Source: an uncultured Shimia sp. (lineage in GTDB: Bacteria > Pseudomonadota > Alphaproteobacteria > Rhodobacterales > Rhodobacteraceae). Taken from it: DNA of 64,000 nt. Positions 24,546-33,413 of the stretch are shown here, in pieces; the stretch's first letter is position 1; each line of letters begins with the position of its first letter. The DNA lies in contig NZ_CANMJE010000014.1 in NCBI RefSeq assembly GCF_947498095.1, positions 1-64,000 on the forward strand, read 5' to 3'. The notes below the pieces were generated by a model. It was not told the origin of the DNA, made no database searches, and saw nothing but the letters and a program-made list of their open reading frames with translations. A program made the position numbers and the translations under genes.

Positions 24546-24776
24546 TTACTGGTCCTTGGTTGCACGGTCGCGAAAGTGCGCCAATACATGCAGACGGATG
24601 GCCGAGGCCAAACCTGTTTCAAAGCCGCGTTCTGCATCAATTTCGGCAGCCAAGACGTTGATTGGTTTCGATTTTTCTTCCGCAATTTCTCGAAAGGCGC
24701 GCCAGAATTCGTCCTCTAGAGAGACACTGGTCCGGTGACCTTTCAACGTCAGGGAACGTTTGACGGGTCGATTCAT
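24546..24776 (-). CDS. Ribbon-helix-helix domain protein
   Basis: 76 residues. KRSLTLKGHRTSVSLEDEFWRAFREIAEEKSKPINVLAAEIDAE is a ribbon-helix-helix of the RHH_4 type common in alphaproteobacteria. It overlaps the DUF4169 gene by 4 bases, forming a small operon with it and with the MsrQ-like gene. Target unknown. Confidence 0.85.
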   Translation of the reverse strand: MNRPVKRSLTLKGHRTSVSLEDEFWRAFREIAEEKSKPINVLAAEIDAERGFETGLASAIRLHVLAHFRDRATKDQ

Positions 24777-24946
24777 TCGCGTTCTTTTCCGTCAAGATCG
24801 CGCCGGGCCTTATCCGTTCGAGCATCCTCCAGAGATTTCTGGGCCTTCGTTCGTCCGAATTTCACAGTGTTTTCATCCGCCCGTGCTTTCTGATCCCGAC
24901 GGGATTTGGCTTTGCGAAACTGATTAAGGTTGGTGACATTGCTCAT
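24773..24946 (-). CDS. DUF4169 family protein
   Basis: 57 residues, from ATG 24946. Highly charged, with the family opening NVTNLNQFRKAKSRRDQKARADENTVKFGRTKAQK. Function unknown. Overlaps at both ends (4 bases each) with the RHH gene and the MsrQ-like gene, so all three are likely one transcript. Confidence 0.87.
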   Translation of the reverse strand: MSNVTNLNQFRKAKSRRDQKARADENTVKFGRTKAQKSLEDARTDKARRDLDGKERE

Positions 24947-25581
24947 GGGGTGAGTGTATCGGCAATCGCGGGCTTTTCCACCGTTTCCTTTGATCTGCGA
25001 CGCGACGGGCGCAAATACCAATACCATATCCGGTAGGCCTCAAGGGCGATCAAGGGCCCAAAATGCACCATTGCAGGCACCACACCGCTCCATTTGTGCA
25101 GCGCGGCCCAATGCACCAGCGTCAACACCGCGGCCACATAGGTTGTTCGTTGCAAGGTCTTCCAGTTTGGCCCCAGGATTCGCATGAAACAGTCCATGCT
25201 GGTCACTGCGAGGGGAATGAAAATGGCAAAGGCCAGCCATCCGGTCCAGATGTAAAGCCGGGGCAATTCCATAAGAATGCGATCGAGCGAAGCCTTGTCG
25301 ATCAGGTAAAAAATCGTGTGCGCGGCAGCGTAGGCAAAGGCAGCCACTCCAAAGTAACGACGGTTCTTACGCAGCCATCGCGGCCCGCGCCAGCCTTTGA
25401 ACAGCAGCATAAGCGGTGTGGCCATCATAGAGATGATCATGAAGCGGGCCGAAAACTCACCCGTTGGATGCACAAGAATGTGGTAAATGCGAGGGCTGTT
25501 GGAGGTCAGCAATTCATTTGTCATCGCCAATGCGGGCAAGGCGAGCACCAGCCAAAGCCAATAGGGAGAGAGACGGGACAT
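24943..25581 (-). CDS. MsrQ-like ferric-reductase-type heme membrane protein
   Basis: 212 residues from ATG 25581 (AGGAGTTTGCC upstream). About six membrane helices. Candidate heme-ligand His residues sit in RIYHILVHPTGE, AFAYAAAHTIFYLI and LVHWAALHKWSG. This fits the ferric-reductase-like transmembrane domain of MsrQ, which passes electrons to the periplasmic methionine sulfoxide reductase MsrP. No msrP is adjacent, so the partner is elsewhere or different. Confidence 0.8.
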   Translation of the reverse strand: MSRLSPYWLWLVLALPALAMTNELLTSNSPRIYHILVHPTGEFSARFMIISMMATPLMLLFKGWRGPRWLRKNRRYFGVAAFAYAAAHTIFYLIDKASLDRILMELPRLYIWTGWLAFAIFIPLAVTSMDCFMRILGPNWKTLQRTTYVAAVLTLVHWAALHKWSGVVPAMVHFGPLIALEAYRIWYWYLRPSRRRSKETVEKPAIADTLTP

Positions 25582-25650
25582 GGCAAACTCCTGATTTCCA
25601 GCCGCTTGATACCTGTTCAAACGCGCGTAACCAGGCATTCCGTCGCTCGA

Positions 25651-25678
25651 AAAACAAAAAAGAGCGCCGAAGCGCTCT
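25651..25678 (-). terminator. Rho-independent terminator of fumC
   Basis: On the minus strand AGAGCGC-TTCG-GCGCTCT, a 7-bp stem with a stable TTCG loop, is followed by TTTTTGTTTT. It begins 24 bases after the fumC stop. Confidence 0.9.
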
Positions 25679-25702
25679 CTCTCGTAGTTCGTTTTTTCAG
25701 GA

Positions 25703-27097
25703 TCAGTCTTTGGGACCTATCATCTGTTCGGGTCGCACAACGGCGTCAAAGGTTTCGGCGTCAACAAAGCCCAGCGCGATAGCCTCTTCTTTCAGTGTCG
25801 TGCCGTTCTTATGCGCGGTCTTGGCCACTTTGGTGGCGTTGTCATACCCAATCGTTGGTGCGAGCGCTGTGACCAGCATCAGCGATTCTTTCATCAGCTT
25901 GTCGATGCGGGGCTCATTGGCCTGAATGCCGTTTAGCATACGGGTGGTAAAGCTGTCGGCCACGTCACCCAAAAGCTGGATCGACTGCAGCAGGTTGTAG
26001 GACATCATCGGGTTGTAGACGTTCAACTCAAAATGACCTTGCGAGCCGGCAAAGGTCATGGCGGCATTGTTGCCCATCACGTGCGCGGCAACCTGTGTCA
26101 TGGCCTCAGCCTGAGTTGGGTTCACCTTGCCGGGCATGATAGATGAGCCGGGTTCGTTTTCCGGCAGGATCAGCTCGCCCAGACCGGAACGTGGTCCGGA
26201 GCCCAAGAAACGGATGTCGTTGGCGATCTTGTACATCGCGCCCGCTACAGTGGCCAAGGCGCCCGACATGAACACCATGGCGTCATGCGCGGCCAGCGAT
26301 TCAAACTTGTTGGGGGCCGTCACGAACGGCAGGTCAGTGATCCCGGCCATATGGGCAGCCACCGCTTCGCTCCAGCCGTGTTGGGTGTTCAGACCGGTGC
26401 CAACTGCTGTGCCACCCTGTGCCAGTTCGTAAATGCCGGGCAGGGCGGCCTCAACGCGGGCGATGCCCATGCGGATCTGGTGGGCATAGCCGCCAAATTC
26501 CTGACCCAATGTCAGCGGGGTCGCATCCTGAGTGTGGGTCCGGCCAATCTTGATGATGTCTTTGAATTCTTCAGACTTTGCTTCAAGCCCTTCGGCCAGC
26601 TTGGTCAGGCCGGGCATCAGCACATCACGCACGCTCATCGCAGTGGCGATATGCATGGCGGTGGGGAAGGTGTCGTTAGACGACTGGCCCATGTTGCAGT
26701 GATCGTTGGGGTGCACGGGGTCTTTCGACCCAATCACGCCGCCAAGGATTTCAATGGCACGGTTGGCGATGACCTCGTTCGAGTTCATGTTCGATTGCGT
26801 GCCCGAGCCGGTTTGCCAAACGACCAGAGGGAAGTTGTCGTCAAACTTTCCGGCGACCACTTCGCTGGCGGCCTGAATGACCGCATCGGCAATCGTGGCG
26901 TCCAGTTTGCCGGTCGCCTTGTTCTGCATAGCGCAGGCTTGCTTGATCACGCCCAGCGCGCGCACGATGGCGACCGGTTGTTTTTCCCATCCGATGGGGA
27001 AGTTCATGATCGAGCGTTGGGTCTGTGCGCCCCAATACTTGTCAGAAGGCACTTCCAATGGGCCAAAGCTGTCGGTTTCTGTGCGGGTCTGGGTCAT
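25703..27097 (-). CDS. fumC: Fumarate hydratase class II
   Basis: 464 residues from ATG 27097. Converts fumarate and malate in the TCA cycle; iron-free, oxidant-resistant class. Motifs: [19 protein letters not shown], catalytic His in [32 protein letters not shown], and the superfamily signature [11 protein letters not shown]. Normal length. Followed by a strong terminator, so transcribed alone or with little downstream. Confidence 0.97.
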   Translation of the reverse strand: MTQTRTETDSFGPLEVPSDKYWGAQTQRSIMNFPIGWEKQPVAIVRALGVIKQACAMQNKATGKLDATIADAVIQAASEVVAGKFDDNFPLVVWQTGSGTQSNMNSNEVIANRAIEILGGVIGSKDPVHPNDHCNMGQSSNDTFPTAMHIATAMSVRDVLMPGLTKLAEGLEAKSEEFKDIIKIGRTHTQDATPLTLGQEFGGYAHQIRMGIARVEAALPGIYELAQGGTAVGTGLNTQHGWSEAVAAHMAGITDLPFVTAPNKFESLAAHDAMVFMSGALATVAGAMYKIANDIRFLGSGPRSGLGELILPENEPGSSIMPGKVNPTQAEAMTQVAAHVMGNNAAMTFAGSQGHFELNVYNPMMSYNLLQSIQLLGDVADSFTTRMLNGIQANEPRIDKLMKESLMLVTALAPTIGYDNATKVAKTAHKNGTTLKEEAIALGFVDAETFDAVVRPEQMIGPKD

Positions 27098-27275
27098 GCG
27101 AGGCTCCGTGTCAAAAATCACGTTCCTCTTATCGGAATCCGTGGAAAGTTCAATAAGTATACAATTGAATACCGTCGAAATCGCTCTGTCTGCGAAAGGA
27201 TGCCGCGGCAAAGACCGCTCAACAAGTTCGAGTTAGCGCAATCATGTCGCTTTGGCAGTTGCGCTCGACCGCGAC

Positions 27276-27746
27276 TTACCGGCGGAAGCTGTCCAAGCTG
27301 ACGATCTCGGCGTCTTTCTTGGGCTCATCTTCATCGTCGATCTCAGCGATTGGGGCCTCTGGAACCTCATCGCCGTCCTCGGGGTCATCATCATCCTGGG
27401 TTTCGAACCGCAGGCCAAACTCAACAGACGGATCAACAAAGGTCTTGATTGCGTCATAAGGAATATAGAGAGGCTCTGGCGCGTCTCCGAAGTTCAGTGT
27501 CACCTGGAACCCTGTATCTGTAACGTTCAGGTTCTCGTACCAATGTTGCATCACAACCGTCATCTCACCGGGATAACGATCCACCAGCCAATCCGCGATG
27601 TTCACGTCTGGATGGTGCGTGTCGAAGGTGATGAAGAAATGGTGTTCGCCGGGCAATCCGTTGGCTTGCACATCGCTCAGGACCTCTTGGATGAGGCTGC
27701 GCATGGCGCGGTGCATCAGGTTTCCATAGTCGATCGTGCGCGGCAT
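27276..27746 (-). CDS. sspB: ClpXP adaptor SspB (alphaproteobacterial type)
   Basis: 156 residues from ATG 27746. The folded domain (YGNLMHRAMRSLIQEVLSDVQANGLPGEHHFFITFDTHHPDVNIADWL...MTVVMQHWYENLNVTDTGFQVTLNFG) is the alpha-class SspB. An acidic linker of about 35 residues leads to a C-terminal tail (EIVSLDSFRR), the ClpX-docking part. SspB tethers ssrA-tagged proteins to ClpXP. The ssrA gene lies 3 kb away in the same window. Confidence 0.92.
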   Translation of the reverse strand: MPRTIDYGNLMHRAMRSLIQEVLSDVQANGLPGEHHFFITFDTHHPDVNIADWLVDRYPGEMTVVMQHWYENLNVTDTGFQVTLNFGDAPEPLYIPYDAIKTFVDPSVEFGLRFETQDDDDPEDGDEVPEAPIAEIDDEDEPKKDAEIVSLDSFRR

Positions 27747-27834
27747 GGGTCCACCCCTGTTCATTCGTCTCGACAATAATAGATTCGTCGGGAAACAAAA
27801 GACGTGACGGCAATTTTCAGCAATTCGTTTTGTG

Positions 27835-29106
27835 TCACATCAACGGCGCGGCAAAGATTGCCGCAACGGCTGTGATGACAAGTACAATCACGAGGGGCAG
27901 GCGCAAGCCCAGTAGCAAGCCGCATCCCAAAAGAACCAGAAGTGCTGGCAGAAGCTCAAAACTGCTGAGGTTCGGGAGCGTGACAGGGCCGACGCTCTGG
28001 TGTTTGGAAAACAGAACGTGGAGCGCGAACCATAGCCCGAGGTTCGCAATGACCCCAACGACAGACGCAGAAATCATGCGCAATGCGTTTCCAAGTCGAG
28101 GTGCATGCAAAAGGCGCTCAACATAGGGCGCACCGGCAAAAATCCACAGAAAACAAGGGGTAAAGGTGCACCATAAGGTGACCAGACCTGCCAATACGGC
28201 CAACCCAGTACCACCGGCTTGATATCCAGCAAGATGCCCAACAAATTGGGTGACCAGTATCAGTGGCCCCGGTGTGGTTTCCGCCAGTCCCAGCGCGTCC
28301 ATCATCTGGGGCGTTGTCAGCCACTGATGCTCTTGCACCACGGCCTGCACCATATAGGCCAGAACCGCATAGGCCCCGCCAAACGTCACCACGGCGAGTT
28401 TGGAAAAGAACAAGGCCAAATCGATCAGGAACTGTGCCTGTAAGACGATAAGCAGAGCCACAGGCGCGGCCCACAAGAGACCCCAAATAAGAACTGTTCT
28501 GGCTGTGCGTTTAAACGGGACCGAGGCTGGTTTTGGACTGTTGGTTGGTTGTAACGCGGGCAGGGTGGCCCCGGCCAAAGCTGCCAGCAAGATCACCGCC
28601 GGAAAAGGCAACATCTGTGTGAACAATGCTGCAAAGGCGACCATGGCGGCAAGCCAGGCCGCCTTGTCGTTCAGAACTTTGCCAGAGAGGCGGATCAACG
28701 CTTGCAGCACCACAGCCACAACCGCGGCCTGCACGCCCACAAAGGCATGTTGTACCGCGCTGACCTCGCCAAATGCCACATAGAGGGCGGCTAGTGCTGC
28801 AATAATGAGTGCGCCGGGCAAAACGAACAGCAACCCACCGATCAAGCCGCCCAAAGTGCCGCGCAGCTTCCAGCCCGTGTATGTCGCGAGCTGCATGGCT
28901 TCGGGCCCCGGCAACATCATGCAAAACGACAGTGCACCAAGGAACTCTTTTTCCTCAAGCCAGGGGCGTTGCTCGACCAGCTCCCGGTGCATCAGGCTGA
29001 TCTGCGCGGCTGGCCCGCCAAAGGACAACAGGCCAATGCGGCCAAAAACGCGGACGAGTTGCGAGAGTGAGATTTGCTCCATTTTACTGCTCTTAGACAT
29101 GCTCAT
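27835..29106 (-). CDS. chrA: Chromate transporter, long-chain CHR family
   Basis: About 423 residues from ATG 29106 (GAGG upstream); ATGs at 29100 and 29082 are alternatives. Two homologous CHR halves are visible: FGRIGLLSFGGPAAQISLMHRELVEQRPWL...LPGPEAMQLATYTG, and FFSKLAVVTFGGAYAVLAYMVQAVVQEHQWL...ETTPGPLILVTQFVG. ChrA exports chromate by proton exchange in characterised cases. It overlaps the ChrB-like gene by 14 bases. The pair is the usual chrBA order. Confidence 0.9.
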   Translation of the reverse strand: MSMSKSSKMEQISLSQLVRVFGRIGLLSFGGPAAQISLMHRELVEQRPWLEEKEFLGALSFCMMLPGPEAMQLATYTGWKLRGTLGGLIGGLLFVLPGALIIAALAALYVAFGEVSAVQHAFVGVQAAVVAVVLQALIRLSGKVLNDKAAWLAAMVAFAALFTQMLPFPAVILLAALAGATLPALQPTNSPKPASVPFKRTARTVLIWGLLWAAPVALLIVLQAQFLIDLALFFSKLAVVTFGGAYAVLAYMVQAVVQEHQWLTTPQMMDALGLAETTPGPLILVTQFVGHLAGYQAGGTGLAVLAGLVTLWCTFTPCFLWIFAGAPYVERLLHAPRLGNALRMISASVVGVIANLGLWFALHVLFSKHQSVGPVTLPNLSSFELLPALLVLLGCGLLLGLRLPLVIVLVITAVAAIFAAPLM

Positions 29107-29890
29107 GGACCTCATTGGCCCCGTCTCGGGCCCAGCGATAAAGGGCATCATAAAGCGGCAAACCTGCAGTCAATTGCGCCTGATCTTCTTTGTAAAGTCT
29201 TGATAAACCTACCGAAAGCGCCAAGAGCCCCGCGGCTTGTGGAACCTTGGTAAGGTGGTTGGTGTCGGCGGCACGCACGACCTCAGCCAGCCGCTCCAAT
29301 GGGTCGTGGGTCAGGCCAAAGCCTTTGACCATCGCGTCAAAGCTGCATTGGTCCGCGACGTGGCCCCAAGGGGCGTCGGGAGTGTCAAAGGCGATGGCTT
29401 GAAATCGGTCCGCAACATCCAAAACTTCGGACGGCGGGACAAACAAAAATCGGGCTTTGGGGTCAATGAAGCGGCGGATGAGCCACGGACAGGCGATGCG
29501 ATCGACTTTCGGGCGGTGGCGCGTCACCCAAAGCGAGCCTGCGTCGGAACAGGGAGGCAAGGCTGTAATAGGCGTGCACGGCAACTCCGCGGCCTGCCAC
29601 GCGAGGATACCTCCGGCCAGTACTTCGGCAGCAATTCCATGGGTTCGTAGCAGCGCCGCAGCCCCGTGGCTAAGTTTCTTGCCCTTGTGGCAGATCACAA
29701 CGGCCTTTTGCCGAACAAGCTCTGGGGCGAGTGCGGCGACTTGAGTGTGTGCCACACGGCGCGCGGTAGGAACAACAAAGGGGTGGGTGGCAAGATCGCC
29801 ATCGATCCGCACATCCAGAATAACTGGCGCGTCCGGTCCGCCAAGCTGGCGCATCAGGTTTGCAGGGGAAATCTCGTTCAAAGACGGCAC
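29093..29890 (-). CDS. Rhodanese/ChrB-domain protein
   Basis: 265 residues. Residues 1-105 are a rhodanese domain with the Cys in VVICHKGKKLSHGAAALLR. Residues about 120-260 match the ChrB C-terminal domain (VTRHRPKVDRIACPWLIRRFIDPKARFLFVPPSEV...DAPWGHVADQCSFDAMVKGFGLTHDPLERLAEVVRAAD). ChrB proteins accompany ChrA and sense chromate or support resistance. Fused or paired in this way in many proteobacteria. Confidence 0.88.
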   Translation of the reverse strand: MPSLNEISPANLMRQLGGPDAPVILDVRIDGDLATHPFVVPTARRVAHTQVAALAPELVRQKAVVICHKGKKLSHGAAALLRTHGIAAEVLAGGILAWQAAELPCTPITALPPCSDAGSLWVTRHRPKVDRIACPWLIRRFIDPKARFLFVPPSEVLDVADRFQAIAFDTPDAPWGHVADQCSFDAMVKGFGLTHDPLERLAEVVRAADTNHLTKVPQAAGLLALSVGLSRLYKEDQAQLTAGLPLYDALYRWARDGANEVHEHV

Positions 29891-30013
29891 AAGGCATCCT
29901 TTCTGAAAAGGGTCAGTGGATGCGATCCTTGAGCCAAAGCCTCACGGGGTGGTCGCGCGACCCCATAAGACGAATGTGCCCAATCGTGTGTGTTCCGTCA
30001 ATCGGTTTGCAAA

Positions 30014-30442
30014 CTAGGCGCCGATACGCTGCCCTGTCAGGCATAGCGCGAGGGATTGTTCCGGCAGCAGGCCAATTTGTTCAAAAAAGCTCATGAAATC
30101 GAAACTGTTATAGGTTTCAACCATCTTGTCGCCGTCAAAGCGGGCGAACAGCTGGCCCGTACCCATCAACGGTTTGCCCGTCGCTGCAACGGTGACGTGC
30201 ACGGAATAGAGTGCTGAGGCCCAATCGCCATCTTCCATCACCATGTCGAGTGATACGGTGGGGTTTTCAACCACGTTCAGAAACATCGGCACCAGTTCGC
30301 GAAACTCATCCGGGCCCATCTGCATTTCCGGAATTACTCCGGCGGCCTGCGTGACTGGTGTAAACAACTCGTCAATCGCGTCCAGATCGCCATTGATCCA
30401 AACCCTTTGATACCAATCTTCCAGCAGTTGGCGCTTGTCCAT
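30014..30442 (-). CDS. SnoaL-like ester cyclase/NTF2-fold protein
   Basis: 142 residues from ATG 30442. YQRVWINGDLDAIDELFTP, ELVPMFLNVVENPTVSLDMVMEDGDWASALYSV and TGQLFARFDGDKMVETYNSFDFMSFFEQIGLLP follow the SnoaL-like cone fold. Substrate unknown; such proteins are often small-molecule isomerases. No clear operon. Confidence 0.75.
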   Translation of the reverse strand: MDKRQLLEDWYQRVWINGDLDAIDELFTPVTQAAGVIPEMQMGPDEFRELVPMFLNVVENPTVSLDMVMEDGDWASALYSVHVTVAATGKPLMGTGQLFARFDGDKMVETYNSFDFMSFFEQIGLLPEQSLALCLTGQRIGA

Positions 30443-30514
30443 GATGTCATCCCCTCGGTTCAGTGACACTGCGAGCATGCGGGCCAGAGGCGAAGATTCG
30501 GTTAATGTGGGAAA

Positions 30515-30840
30515 GTGCAGGCTTCTGTTGCCAGGTGCCTGCGAACCCCGCCTTAGGTCGCTAAACCCAAGGAGTTAGTTTCGGCGACATTTACAGCTTA
30601 CGCTGCAACTGCCATTGCCGGAGCACGATTGTCATTTGCAATTGTACAAGTTTCGCCGGTAACGGTGGCAGACAGCCGAGACAAAGCTAACACCTTTAGA
30701 CGTTCGTCGATCCTATTTCGTCCCCATCGATCCCCAAATGAAGGATGTGTTGGTGGAGACGCCGGGTACCGCCCCCGGGTCCGATCCGCTTATTACGAGC
30801 GCGTTTATGTCCATAGTTCCCGAGGGAACGACACAAACAT
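30515..30840 (-). ncRNA. ssrA: tmRNA, circularly permuted two-piece form
   Basis: On the minus strand the acceptor piece comes first and ends ...GGCGTCTCCACCA at 30751. The coding piece begins GGGGACG at 30725 and pairs with CGTCTCC of the acceptor (7 bp, one G-T). The tag frame at 30639-30598 is GCA..., encoding ANDNRAPAMAVAA and TAA. A stem GCAGGC/GCCTGC at about 30514-30541 marks the 3' side. The acceptor side shows the hairpin GTTCCC-TC-GGGAAC. This matches alphaproteobacterial two-piece tmRNA, where about 25 nt between the pieces is removed. End positions are estimates. Confidence 0.93.
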
Positions 30841-30929
30841 AAGGGGTTTAGAGAGTGATTTAAAGAGCGAAACGACGGGTGCTGACAAAATGTGAAAAGT
30901 TATTATTAGTACGTGCGTGCAGCCTCTAG

Positions 30930-31295
30930 CTAATGTTGTTTGTACTGAATCGACTGGTAGATGCCCTCGGGAATACCATATCGCAGGGCTGCGCGCGCCG
31001 CTTTGCATCTCCAGTTGGGTGACTTTTGGCGTGCCGGTGGCAAAAAAGCCAGCCCCGCCAGTGCCCATACCCAGGTTCGGGCAGGTGCAGCGACATGCGA
31101 GGTTTTGTCATCACGGTCCATACGAAAGCTGCGTAGTTCTTCGTAGATCGAGAAGAACCGGGTTTGGCAGGTTTCACATCGCCCGCGTTGGATGGCTTTC
31201 TCGTCCCAATGGGGCGGGTTGCGGCCAAGTTCGACGCTATCGACGATGTTGTATGTCCCGGTTTTACACTTTGGACAGACAAGCGATTTGGACAC
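30930..31295 (-). CDS. Small zinc-ribbon protein
   Basis: 121 residues from GTG 31295, which has AGGAG 7 bases upstream. LVCPKCKTGTYNIVD and GRCETCQTRFFSIYE give two CxxC pairs about 32 residues apart, a zinc ribbon. The rest has one weakly hydrophobic stretch (TWVWALAGLAFLPP). Unrecognised family. Confidence 0.6.
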   Translation of the reverse strand: MSKSLVCPKCKTGTYNIVDSVELGRNPPHWDEKAIQRGRCETCQTRFFSIYEELRSFRMDRDDKTSHVAAPARTWVWALAGLAFLPPARQKSPNWRCKAARAALRYGIPEGIYQSIQYKQH

Positions 31296-31313
31296 GGGTG
31301 TCTCCTGACCGCT

Positions 31314-31799
31314 CTATGGGTAGGACTTGATGGTGAAGCCTTCGGCTGGATCTGGCGCAAGGAAGTGCGCGGTGATCCAGTCAAATTGCTCGTCCGTGAC
31401 GGTGAAAGGAGGGTCACCTGTATCGTTGCGGGCCTTTAGCCGGGCGCGGCAGACATCGTCAGGCACGTCGAGATAATGCAAAAGGTGCGGGCACTTAGCG
31501 TCCTTGGCGATTTCCATCATCCATGCGCGTTGATCGGGAGTGTTCGCGGCAAAATCCATCACCACGGTCGTACCAGCCCGCAACAAGTTCAGTACATGGT
31601 TCGTCAGCCCCGCCCGCAATCGCGCAGAATTGCGCACATAGTCGCTGACATCTTTCATCTCGCCCTCATAAAGCGTCGCCAGTAACGTGTCTTCGCTCAG
31701 AACCACCGTATGAGGTGCCGCAGCCAGTTGCGAGGCAAGCGTGGACTTGCCCGAAGCGATCTTACCGCAAAGAATGTGCAGGGTGGGTGGGGACATCAT
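31314..31799 (-). CDS. P-loop ATP-binding protein / small kinase (AAA_33 type)
   Basis: 161 residues (ATG 31799 or 31796). Walker A is LCGKIASGKSTLASQL, then SEDTLLATLYEG with a likely substrate-contacting Asp, VVMDFAAN as Walker-B-like, and the lid CRARLKARND. The shape is that of AAA_33 small-molecule or nucleotide kinases. Substrate not known. Ends 9 bases before the GntR gene end on the same strand, so downstream in one transcript is likely. Confidence 0.75.
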   Translation of the reverse strand: MMSPPTLHILCGKIASGKSTLASQLAAAPHTVVLSEDTLLATLYEGEMKDVSDYVRNSARLRAGLTNHVLNLLRAGTTVVMDFAANTPDQRAWMMEIAKDAKCPHLLHYLDVPDDVCRARLKARNDTGDPPFTVTDEQFDWITAHFLAPDPAEGFTIKSYP

Positions 31800-31808
31800 G
31801 GTGGGCCG

Positions 31809-32546
31809 TTACTCCGGCGCTTTGGCCGCGCGCGCCGCCATAGCCTGTTGGCCCAGTTCCAACGTGTATGACGTCAGCTCAGCCAAAGCCGCGTCTGCCT
31901 GATCTGCAGCATGAGTCTCAATGGCGTCAGCGATACGGCTGTGTAGACTAACAATCATGTCGCGGTTGCGTTGGGTAAATGTGATCATGTTCATCAGCGG
32001 CTGCATGGCTTCAACAGCGCCGGCCAGTTGGTAAGACAGCACAGGATTCTCAGCGCCATCGACCAGGGCACGGTGAAAGGCGACGTCGCTGTCGCAAAAA
32101 CTCTCATCAGACAGGCCCGGTTGACCCTGACGATGAATTTCGGCGCGCATGGTGGCCAATTGGTCCGGCGTCCGGCGCTTGGCAGACAAAGGTGCACAGG
32201 CACGTTCCAGTGCAAAGCGTGCCTCGCAGGCGGTTTCAAAATCGACCGCGTTCATCGACAACAACAGCGTCGAGGTGGTGATGTGGTTGGCGTAGGCGTC
32301 CTGATAGCTCAGCCGCCGCACAAAGGCGCCCCCCGTCGCGCCACGTTGTGTGCGGATCAAGTTCTGGGCTGCCAGACGTTTCAATGCCTCGCGCACCGTG
32401 GAACGGGACACGTCAAACTGTTCGCTCAACTCAGTTTCCGAGGGCAGGCGGGCATCGACATCCATATCCCCGGAAATGATTGAATCCCGGATGGCTTTGG
32501 CAATTTGTGCCGGCAGGTCGGCCTTACTTTTGGGGTCTATTTTCAT
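31809..32546 (-). CDS. GntR/FadR-family transcriptional regulator (candidate regulator of the dmd cluster)
   Basis: 245 residues. Winged helix at the N-terminus (IISGDMDVDARLPSETELSEQFDVSRSTVREALKRLAAQNLIRTQRGATGGAFV) and a helical FCD effector domain from about residue 95, with Asp/His metal-site candidates (DSDVAFHRALVDGAENPVL). It is divergent from the DUF2182-to-acuI run. A palindrome TGTCTGACA lies directly upstream of its ATG and a second one 33 bp further, so it probably represses itself and the divergent genes. A DMSP catabolite such as acrylate is a reasonable effector by analogy with known dmdA-linked GntR regulators; this is inference. Confidence 0.82.
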   Translation of the reverse strand: MKIDPKSKADLPAQIAKAIRDSIISGDMDVDARLPSETELSEQFDVSRSTVREALKRLAAQNLIRTQRGATGGAFVRRLSYQDAYANHITTSTLLLSMNAVDFETACEARFALERACAPLSAKRRTPDQLATMRAEIHRQGQPGLSDESFCDSDVAFHRALVDGAENPVLSYQLAGAVEAMQPLMNMITFTQRNRDMIVSLHSRIADAIETHAADQADAALAELTSYTLELGQQAMAARAAKAPE

Positions 32547-32547
32547 T

Positions 32548-32589
32548 TGTCTGACATTTAATGTTTGATCGAAGTTTAAATGTCTGACA
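32548..32589. promoter_or_regulatory. Pair of GntR-type operators
   Basis: TGTCTGACA occurs at 32548-32556 and 32581-32589, each a TGTC-N-GACA palindrome within AT-rich flanks. Spacing of 33 bp is three helical turns. They lie between the divergent GntR gene and the DUF2182 gene. Confidence 0.75.
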
Positions 32590-32629
32590 ATTTACTTGCA
32601 AGGAATGAGTCGCCCAAAGGAGTGACGAC

Positions 32630-33391
32630 GTGTTTGCTGCCCGTATCCGAGCCATGACCGGATTGCACTGGATCGCGCTGTTTGCTGCGATCCTTGGGGC
32701 GTGGAGTATTCTTTATATGATGTCGCTACCTGCGGACCTTCGGGACGCGGGGCGTATTTATGGCGCGGATTTCTGGGTCGCGCTTTGCACAGTGACACCA
32801 GATACTGCTGGCTATCTGCGGGTTTTAACTATGTGGGCGCTGATGTCTGCAGCGATGATGGCCCCGACGGCTTTGCCCGCGTTCGCCACCTACGACGATC
32901 TGGGGCATTCCACCACCGGAACACGGTTTTCGCATCTGGTGTTGGGGTATCTGGCTGTCTGGTTGGGCTTTTCGGTCTTGGCAGCCGCCGTGCAAATGGC
33001 GCTGTTTCAGGCTGATCTGATCAGCGCCTTTGGTGACAGCCGCTCGACATGGCTTTCGGCGTTTCTGCTGGCCGTCGCTGGTTTGTACCAATTCTCGTCC
33101 GTGAAAGAAGCCTGCCTCAGCAAATGCCGCATGCCTCTGACGTTCTTCATGCAGCATTGGGACGAAGGCCCGTGGCGCAATGGGGTGCGCTTGGGGCTGG
33201 TTTGTCTGGGCTGCTGTTGGGCGCTGATGCTGCTCGCGTTTGTCGGTGGCGTCATGAACATCGCCTTTATGGGGCTCGCGACCATCATCATGGTTCTGGA
33301 AAAACTGCCCGAGATCGGGCGTTACATCACGCGGCCCTTGGGGGCCGTGTTGCTGGCATCCGCCGCCGCACTTGTGGCGACAACATTTTGA
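32630..33391 (+). CDS. DUF2182 integral membrane protein
   Basis: 253 residues from GTG 32630, supported by AAAGGAG 6 bases upstream. Six or so membrane helices. The family signature is WALMSAAMMAPTALP in helix 2 and CLSKCRMPLTFFMQHW in the middle, a potential metal site. DUF2182 proteins commonly neighbour DUF1326 proteins, as here. First gene after the GntR operators. Confidence 0.85.
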   Translation: MFAARIRAMTGLHWIALFAAILGAWSILYMMSLPADLRDAGRIYGADFWVALCTVTPDTAGYLRVLTMWALMSAAMMAPTALPAFATYDDLGHSTTGTRFSHLVLGYLAVWLGFSVLAAAVQMALFQADLISAFGDSRSTWLSAFLLAVAGLYQFSSVKEACLSKCRMPLTFFMQHWDEGPWRNGVRLGLVCLGCCWALMLLAFVGGVMNIAFMGLATIIMVLEKLPEIGRYITRPLGAVLLASAAALVATTF

Positions 33392-33413
33392 AATTTGAAA
33401 CGGAGGAATTCTA

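Noticed and set aside
26285-27301. 338-codon plus-strand frame over fumC
   Set aside because: Antisense shadow of fumC, whose protein is unmistakable.
30629-30895. 88-codon plus-strand frame
   Set aside because: It lies antisense to the permuted tmRNA, which explains the conserved structure there.
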